Source of the DNA: Symsagittifera roscoffensis
Taxonomy: Eukaryota > Xenacoelomorpha > Acoela > Convolutidae
Direction: 5' to 3'
DNA: 64,000 nt
Assembly (NCBI RefSeq): GCF_963678635.1
Contig: NC_087063.1
Location: 67,436,727-67,500,726 of the forward strand
The notes below the pieces were generated by a model that did no database searches, had not been told where the DNA came from, and saw nothing but the letters and a program-made list of their open reading frames with translations. The translations under genes were made by a program, and so were the position numbers. Below, piece after piece: positions 59,201 through 64,000 of the stretch. Position 1 is the stretch's first letter. Each line of letters begins with the position of its first letter.

Positions 59201-62200
59201 TTTTTTTGCTGAAAACTAAATTGCAAAAATAACTTGAAAAAGTAAAAAAAACTCGTTCGAAAAAACGATCCAGTTTTGGCTGACGGCCCTTAAAATTTTG
59301 CTTAAGACGCCAATATTTAAGAAGAGGCGACTCGATTGAATATCACATGAGAATTTGCAGTTCCCGACGGCGAAGCGGAGCTTCAACTACTTGCGATACA
59401 ACACAACCATAAAAAATATAAGTAAAAAATAAATGTTGAAAAAACTAGGTGAGCCAAAATTTTCGGATTTCTCGATAAAAAACATCTAGGGGCCCAGCTA
59501 AAGCTGGAGGTACGTGCTTGATATTGAATGAATTTGCTATACTGATGCGGCAAGAAAAATGTGATTTCAAAAATTGGATTTTGCTCAAACGTTTCAGATC
59601 AGAGTATAAATTTTGAGATAATCAATTTTCCAAAGATAACATTTCTCGCAAAAAATTAAGGTGTCGCCACTTCTGCAGGGACCATTATTGCAACTGGTTC
59701 CTTCAGCTGAACATTTCATCTCCCATTCGATTGTGTAAATCTTAGAAAAATCAATAAATTTCTAAATTTGGTCAAAAGTTCTAAAAACGGTCGAAAGACT
59801 TCACAAATCCATCAATTTTTTCTGCAAAAAGCATTTGTGGCCGCTTAAGCCGAGAAGATTCTCAAAACCACGTCTCGATTGAACACAACGAGAGAATTGG
59901 CACGGTAGTTTTCGCGTAAAGTCAAAAAGTTTCAAAACTTTGACTTAGTTCAAGGCCACAATTTTTTCTTTCACAAACTGGGTATAGCCAATTATAAACG
60001 CAGGCTTTTAACAACCTGTTGTTTCAATTAAACCTATGATATCAGAAGTCCAAAAAATGGTCAATAAATCAATTGGCATCTCCGAGAATCATGCCTTTTT
60101 TGTGTAAAAAAAGGGGCGTAGCCGCTTATGTCAACGTATTCATGCAACCTGTAATTTCGATTGAACCCAAAATGTCAGATTTGGATGGGTAGTTTTCGAG
60201 AAAAAACTTTAAAAAAAAAACGGTCAAAAAATCAAAGATTCCGACGGCCATAGCTTTTGGTGTCAGGAAAATTTGTGCGTAGTCGTATAAACAAATGAGC
60301 TTCCCTTAACCCGTTTTTTCAATTGAACCCAAAATCTCAGATATGGCAGGGAATTTTTGAGTATACTCAAAAAAGATTTAAAAAAAAACGTTCAAAAAAT
60401 TGACTGTTCCGAGGGCCATAACTTTATGTGTACAAAAAATTGGCCGAGTCCGCATTTGCGGGGCGCTTTTCAAAACCGTTTTATTCATTGAAACCAAAAA
60501 CTCGGATTTAAGAGGGGTAGTTTTTGATAAAACGGAAACAAAATCAAAAAATGGGTCAAATATTCCCCCACATTTTTCGAAGGCTGTAGACAGAAGGGTC
60601 AAGTAAAAGACTCTAGATGATTATGCAGGCTCACAGGGGAGTAGGCGGTCTTTCAATTGATACCAAATCTGTTCGGATAGTAAAACTGTTTATATTAAAA
60701 CCCATGCTTTAGAAAGTAAGCCGATAATAAAAAATTTATATAAAATCCAAACTAGGAAAACCACGAACTCGACAAAAAAGAGACATTTATTGGAAAAAAA
60801 ATAATCATTATCTGAGAAATGAATTTCACCAGATTATTAAAATGATGGCACTTTTATTTGAAAATTCAAGCGAATATGTGAAATGAAAAAACGTCAATAC
60901 AAAACAGATGGTATTAAAAATTACAGCAGAAACTGACCGGAGTCAACTCTGGAAAATACTTGAAGCAAAAAAAACGGAAAAAAATATTGGTCAGGTAATT
61001 AACTTTGAGTAGAAAAAACATTTTGAAAACCTCGTAAGTCCAGAACAAATACATGATCCATTAATGATCTATTAAGGACCCTAAATGATCTATTATACAC
61101 CGATCACGATTATATTACAACCAAAAACGGAGACTACTCCGTCTACCTGCACGCCGACATAACTGACTATGAAAGACCAGTAGCCTCCGAAGATATCAAA
61201 ATGAAAAAGCCACAGGATTAGATGGCCTCTCAGCAAAAATAACTCCGTTGTACAAACACAAAGGGACTATATACGATCCAAACAACTACAGAGGAATAGA
61301 CATCCTCCAAACAATGTCAAAAACCTTCTCCCATATAATACACCAACGCCTTACCGAATGGTCAGAGAATCGTTTCAGATCCTACCAAAAACTCAACAAT
61401 AACTCAAGAAAAATAAATCTACTTTCACGGCAGCAAGCATTATTATATCAAGAGCTATGACGACCTTAAAAGAAAACAGTTTTTACTATGTATGTTTCAT
61501 CGATTACTAAAAAGCATTTGACCCAATAGACCGAAAACTACTCTAATCTAGGAACTTCCACTAAATTTCTTGAAATATATTACGAAATGATAATGACGAA
61601 CAGGATCAAACTACACAGAGAGGGTTTCCTCCGAGAAAAAATATAAAATCAGATAAACATTCACCCCTACTATTCTCGCTATTTATTGCTGATCTAGACT
61701 GCATTCACACAAACTGCAGAGCCGAACCCATTTTTACGCCGACGCCCTCGCCATAGGCAGCAGAGACATTAAAATCATAAATAAAACCCTACAAAAACTA
61801 AAACACTCTTGCAAGCTAACTCTCTCTATGAGCACCCAGGAAAAACTAATTTAAAGAAGTTCCGCAGAGACGGACCCATCAAAAAATCTGACTACTGTGA
61901 GTACGAGAGCAACATAATTGAGTTCCTAACAAAATCAATTATCTTGGAGTAATACTACAGTGCAACCATCCGCCTCATAAGGCCACCACCTATTTGACGA
62001 CATAAACTATGATAAATGGAAGACCATAAGAAAAAAGTAAAAGGCATTTTCTACAAAATTGAGCTGGTGTACCATGACCGCTCATTGTACATATATTCGG
62101 CGATGACAGTTTACAAACTGCAAAGGCAAAAAATAAAAGAAGGTCCCAAATCGCGCACTACAATAGCAACGGGTGCCATAACAAAATTTGCTATATTAAG

Positions 62201-63649
62201 GGCTGCCACTCAATAACAGATCTAGATCTTGATTGTTTATATATTTTTGCCAACAGTTTATAACCCAACACAACCATCTAGAACACTGTCAAGAAATACC
62301 GGAGCAAAATCTCATCAAGATGATAAAGGTTGTACTCTACTCTACCGCCCGAAAATAGAGCAGAGAGAAAGTCAAGATAATCTTTTCGAGCAAAAAATGC
62401 AATGCCACGAGACTGAATTAGATTTATATTCTACATTTCGGGACATTCTTGACGTTCACTTTCAATCTTACTTGATTGGATACGTAAGGTCATTATTAAC
62501 AACAGTTACCTGCGTCCTCTCCAACTGAGCCTGCTCTACTAATTGTACAGAGTGCTTCACTTGACTGTAGCTGTCTGTCTCCCTCTGCTGAAGTGCAGAA
62601 CAGTGCCCCTTCAGATGGTCGTTCTTATCCCGCAGAGCCGCCACCTCCCTATTTGAAACATTGACTAATTACTTCTGAGGGAGAAAATCTCCAGGATGGA
62701 GCATGTGTCGTAAAAAAATAGGGAGCAATCACAAGCTTCATTAAGCAGAAGATTGCGTGAATCAACATCCCAAATCAATTATTTTGATTTTCTCACCACA
62801 TGTACGACATTGAGGAAGACATTTATTTAGAAAAAACTCAACAACTAAACAGAGATAATGTAAAATAATCCGCTTATGACAAGTCGAACTAAATTCCTAT
62901 AGATGTTAGCATGCAAAAAAGATGAGATCTACACGTAAAAATGAAATCTAATTTACTTGGACAATTGATCAATTTTCTCCATGTAGATCCCTCCATGGGT
63001 AGTTGAGATGACAGCCTCATGTTTAGCACACTTGATACAAAGCCCCGCATCCTGGACAAACCCGTCATCTTGGTCACTTCTGCTCTTGCCAGCTACCCTC
63101 ATAGCCCCTGTACCCATAGTTGCGTTGTTGGAAACTTGATTTAATTGCATTTGTTGTTTCAGGTATTCGATGTGATCCTCATATCGGGTCATTTTGGCAT
63201 CATACATTGCTTTTACGGCGTTCTAAAACAAGATGATTTTCATGCAAACGGCAAAAAAACATCTTCTGGCTGGCAAGTGCCCATATTGACAAACTTCATA
63301 GAAAACCAGGTTCGAATTTTTTGGCAATTCAAAAACAAAAAATTAGTCACAATTACATACTTTATTTTTAATAAACATTTATTGGTGTTACTTTAATTCT
63401 ATTCAATATATTAGCTTTCTAGCCAAATAATGAAAGCTAAGTAAGAAAGGAACTTGATCTCACAATTTCCATCTGGAGTCTTTGCACAGTTTTGTTGTCC
63501 ACGTTGTCCAGGAGTCCCCTGTCCATGGACTGGCGTATAACCTCCTGGTCACTCATATGGGACACATTCAAAGCAGCTACTGGTGGCCTGTTGCGAGGGA
63601 GAGGCGCCCTCATTCCCTGTTGACTCAACATGCCTTCCGCCGATTGAGA
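50141..63649 (-). CDS. SDCCAG8: SDCCAG8 orthologue, 12 exons, 5' end outside window
   Basis: Joined minus-strand exons from 63649 down to 50141 encode 617 residues plus stop; human SDCCAG8 has about 713. Almost the whole product is coiled coil. Diagnostic blocks are the Cys motif GLCIKCAKHEAVISTTH (exon 2) and the VKHGRMHHRMKTQL block (exon 10). Exons 4 and 5 align with the human protein without a gap. All junctions keep frame. SDCCAG8 is a centriole/basal-body and centrosome scaffold needed for cilia and neuronal migration, mutated in human nephronophthisis/Bardet-Biedl-type disease. Introns range from about 240 bp to over 4 kb and carry LINE, MITE and satellite-like inserts. The missing ~100 N-terminal residues should lie beyond 64000. 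Confidence 0.93.
50464..50524 (-). repeat. tRNA-derived fragment in the last SDCCAG8 intron
   Basis: On the minus strand TAGCTCAGTCGG followed by CGTAGC is a near-perfect tRNA D-arm/A box (50498-50515). A weak B-box-like stretch lies at 50466-50480. The remaining stems do not close. It is probably a SINE head or a tRNA relic. Confidence 0.5.
50590..50820 (-). CDS. SDCCAG8: SDCCAG8 penultimate exon
   Basis: A 231-bp exon, 77 codons, phase 0, with acceptor TTGCAG and donor GTGAGT. It begins VAHLAVKHNNLLRERDVM (human QLLSKQNQLLLERQSL), then extends past the end of the human protein with a Pro/His-containing stretch. Confidence 0.9.
51167..51341 (-). CDS. SDCCAG8: SDCCAG8 exon (VKHGRMHHRMK)
   Basis: A 175-bp exon with acceptor TTGTTCAG and donor GTATGT. 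VKHGRMHHRMKTQL matches human VQHGRVHETMKQRL, a second strong signature. Confidence 0.93.
51627..51744 (-). CDS. SDCCAG8: SDCCAG8 exon (DLMASQNVLIGKL...)
   Basis: A 118-bp exon with acceptor TGTGTAG and donor GTGAGT. It matches human LLLTSQNTFLTKL, a well-conserved stretch. Confidence 0.92.
51879..51999 (-). CDS. SDCCAG8: SDCCAG8 exon (AFQSKRAREQ...)
   Basis: A 121-bp exon, ending one base into the next codon. The acceptor is TTGATAG and the donor GTATGT. Confidence 0.9.
52208..52336 (-). CDS. SDCCAG8: SDCCAG8 exon (EMNLLRSEID...)
   Basis: A 129-bp exon, 43 codons, phase 0. The acceptor is CTTTCAG and the donor GTAAGT. It aligns with the human EIEKLRIELDE region. Confidence 0.92.
52570..53010. 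repeat. Degenerate ~155-bp tandem units, array 1
   Basis: It lies in the intron between the exons at 52208 and 53232. The recurring phrase TTGAA..CTTAATCCCAGATTT, followed by a TTTTCCGAGAAAA-type stretch, occurs about three times. The same phrase builds the larger arrays at 57 and 60 kb. Confidence 0.6.
53232..53348 (-). CDS. SDCCAG8: SDCCAG8 exon (VSESVKSEI...)
   Basis: A 117-bp exon, 39 codons, phase 0. The acceptor is TGTTAG and the donor GTGAGA. Confidence 0.9.
53956..54090 (-). CDS. SDCCAG8: SDCCAG8 exon (IATLIDDEAS...)
   Basis: A 135-bp exon, 45 codons, phase 0. The acceptor is TTTTCTAG and the donor GTAACA. Coiled-coil heptads rich in Lys/Glu. Confidence 0.9.
54750..55700. repeat. 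Dispersed ~0.9-kb repeat, copy 2
   Basis: Intronic counterpart of 48440-49420, starting GAGGCGAAGCTGAGCTTCGC. It has extra sequence in its 3' part, including the tRNA-like piece at 55506-55564. Confidence 0.65.
55506..55564 (-). repeat. tRNA-derived fragment (SINE-like)
   Basis: On the minus strand a B box GGGTTCGAATCTA (55512-55524) and an A-box-like GGTAGCGTATACGC (55544-55557) lie at tRNA spacing. A 5-bp acceptor-like pairing GTCTG/CAGAC closes the 59-nt body. The inner stem pairs fail, so it is not a functional tRNA. Confidence 0.6.
56740..57800. repeat. Degenerate ~155-bp tandem units, array 2
   Basis: Unit anchors, such as TTAACCCTTAATCTCAGATTTGG and its variants, fall at about 57236, 57395, 57551 and 57701, giving periods near 150-160 bp. 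Each unit repeats the pattern TTGAACC..ATCTCAGATTTGG, a TTTTCGAGAAAA-like stretch, GGTCAAAA and GGCCATAACTTTT. Confidence 0.75.
58553..58705 (-). CDS. SDCCAG8: SDCCAG8 exon (AVLECQQMKEEL...)
   Basis: A 153-bp exon, phase 0, with acceptor TCCACAG. The donor is the weak AAG|GTCGGA, accepted because the exon then joins the next one in frame and the combined length equals the human protein exactly. Confidence 0.87.
58743..59119. mobile_element. hAT-type MITE, complete copy
   Basis: It is bounded by terminal inverted repeats: CAGGGGCGGATTTAGG on the left and CCTAGATCCGCCCCTG on the right. It is flanked by CTTATTAA (58735-58742) and CTTATTAC (59120-59127), an 8-bp target duplication with one mismatch. 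Both features are typical of hAT elements. At 377 bp it has no coding capacity and would need a transposase in trans. It sits in an SDCCAG8 intron just 38 bp upstream of the exon at 58705. Confidence 0.92.
59280..59340. mobile_element. hAT-like MITE, small internal fragment
   Basis: GGCTGACGGCCCTTAAAATT and GACGCCAATATTTA match an internal block of the complete MITE. No termini are seen. Confidence 0.5.
59570..60660. repeat. Degenerate ~155-bp tandem units, array 3
   Basis: Unit anchors of the TTGAACCCAAAATCTCAG type lie near 59707, 59878, 60028, 60161, 60324 and 60488, giving periods of about 130-170 bp. The units are the same family as array 2. The GGCGTAGCCGCTTATG phrase is the clearest shared landmark. 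Confidence 0.78.
60930..62225 (+). mobile_element. Degenerate non-LTR (LINE) reverse transcriptase
   Basis: Antisense to SDCCAG8, within its intron. Readable pieces in order are SQLWKILEAKK, HFENLVSPEQ, KATGLDGLSAKI (61206), DPNNYRGIDIL, KAFDPIDRKLL (about 61511, RT motif A), SPLLFSLFIADL and FYADALAIGS (about 61732). This is the motif order of LINE-type reverse transcriptase. The catalytic YADD is YADA. The pieces occupy all three frames and stops are many, so it is long dead. No endonuclease domain or poly(A) end is clear. The clade is not decided. Confidence 0.85.
62510..62648 (-). CDS. SDCCAG8: SDCCAG8 exon (EVAALRDK...)
   Basis: A 139-bp exon whose first base completes the Lys codon. 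The donor is GTAACT. The peptide LRDKNDHL through QQRETDSYSQVK parallels the human KERDDLM...QQREASAYEQVK region. Confidence 0.92.
62957..63222 (-). CDS. SDCCAG8: SDCCAG8 exon with GLCIKCAKH motif
   Basis: A 266-bp exon with acceptor TTTTAG and donor GTAAAT. It starts phase 0 and ends with two bases of a Lys codon. It contains the conserved C-x2-C-x2-H block, the best family signature in the window. Confidence 0.92.
63464..63649 (-). CDS. SDCCAG8: SDCCAG8 exon (first in window)
   Basis: A 186-bp exon, phase 0 at both ends. The acceptor is TTTATAG and the donor GTGAGA. It encodes SQSAEGM through the coiled-coil start VQRLQMEI. It corresponds to the segment just before the human coiled-coil region. 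Confidence 0.85.
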
Positions 63650-63659
63650 CTATAAAGAA

Positions 63660-64000
63660 AAGATACCTAAAATCCTTATACTAAATGTACCGCTTTCCAG
63701 TCCTTTTGTTAATGGATTTGCTTTCAATCATTAAAAAAAATCTAGAATCATAAATATGAAGTTGAAACAAATACATCGACAGCAAGAAAAACCTATTACT
63801 GTGCAGGCACTAGAGAATTTTCCGATGAGGAAAATAACTGAAAAAACTTCGAAATTATCATGTTTTTGTACCGACCATTGAAAATAGGGAATTTTTTGCT
63901 CCGATCATTTGAAAAATGTGTAGGAACTTTGTATTCGTGTGTTTTTCTGTTTTTTAATCCGGCTATCCTTGTTTACTTTTTCTTTTTGTTTTCCACGCAA
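63660..64000. other. SDCCAG8: Intron of SDCCAG8 running off the window
   Basis: No exon is seen. Homologous N-terminal residues are still missing, so upstream exons should lie to the right of this window. Confidence 0.5.

Overview
This is an A+T-rich, intron-bearing animal genome segment. The phylum cannot be fixed from the sequence, but it is a metazoan that keeps an SDCCAG8 orthologue (a centrosome/cilium protein) and a RASL10-type small GTPase. Most of the rest is transposable-element and duplication debris. I find only two convincing cellular genes, and they face each other tail to tail across about 4 kb.

Layout. Positions 1-1.9 kb hold no recognisable gene, only a perfect hairpin at 162. 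From about 2.0 to 15.3 kb lies a decayed higher-order duplication: two long copies about 4.6 kb apart, a 3' half copy at 13.1-15.3 kb, and a 696-bp tandem triplication at 10.86-12.95 kb. From 15.79 to 16.2 kb there is a G+C-richer open frame on the minus strand that I cannot identify. From 18.5 to 20.6 kb lies another diverged tandem pair, carrying a fragment of a hAT-like MITE.

Two related Ty3/gypsy LTR retrotransposons follow, both on the minus strand: element 1 at 20703-27780 and element 2 at 28834-35965. Each has ~260-bp LTRs of TGTG...CACA form, a primer-binding site complementary to a serine-tRNA-like 3' end, and the order gag, protease, reverse transcriptase, RNase H, integrase, polar tail. 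Both are broken by stops and frameshifts. Element 2 sits exactly at the junction of a 60-bp tandem duplication. The intact gag of element 2 starts with an ATG that straddles the LTR/primer-binding-site junction.

From 36 to 44 kb there is a decayed Cys-rich frame (36.06-37.2 kb), a tRNA-like fragment, and a ~340-bp dispersed repeat whose sister copy lies at 13.4 kb. At 44020-46098 (+) is a three-exon RASL10-like GTPase of 293 residues with all introns in phase 2. Its 3' flank carries a truncated hAT-MITE copy.

From 50141 to 63649 (-) run twelve exons of SDCCAG8: the last 617 residues and the stop codon. The start of the gene lies beyond the right edge. Every splice junction keeps frame and aligns with the known protein. 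Its introns hold a dispersed repeat, arrays of a degenerate ~155-bp unit, a complete hAT-type MITE with an 8-bp target duplication, tRNA-like fragments and a dead antisense LINE. I see no bacterial-type system, CRISPR array, operon or rRNA gene.
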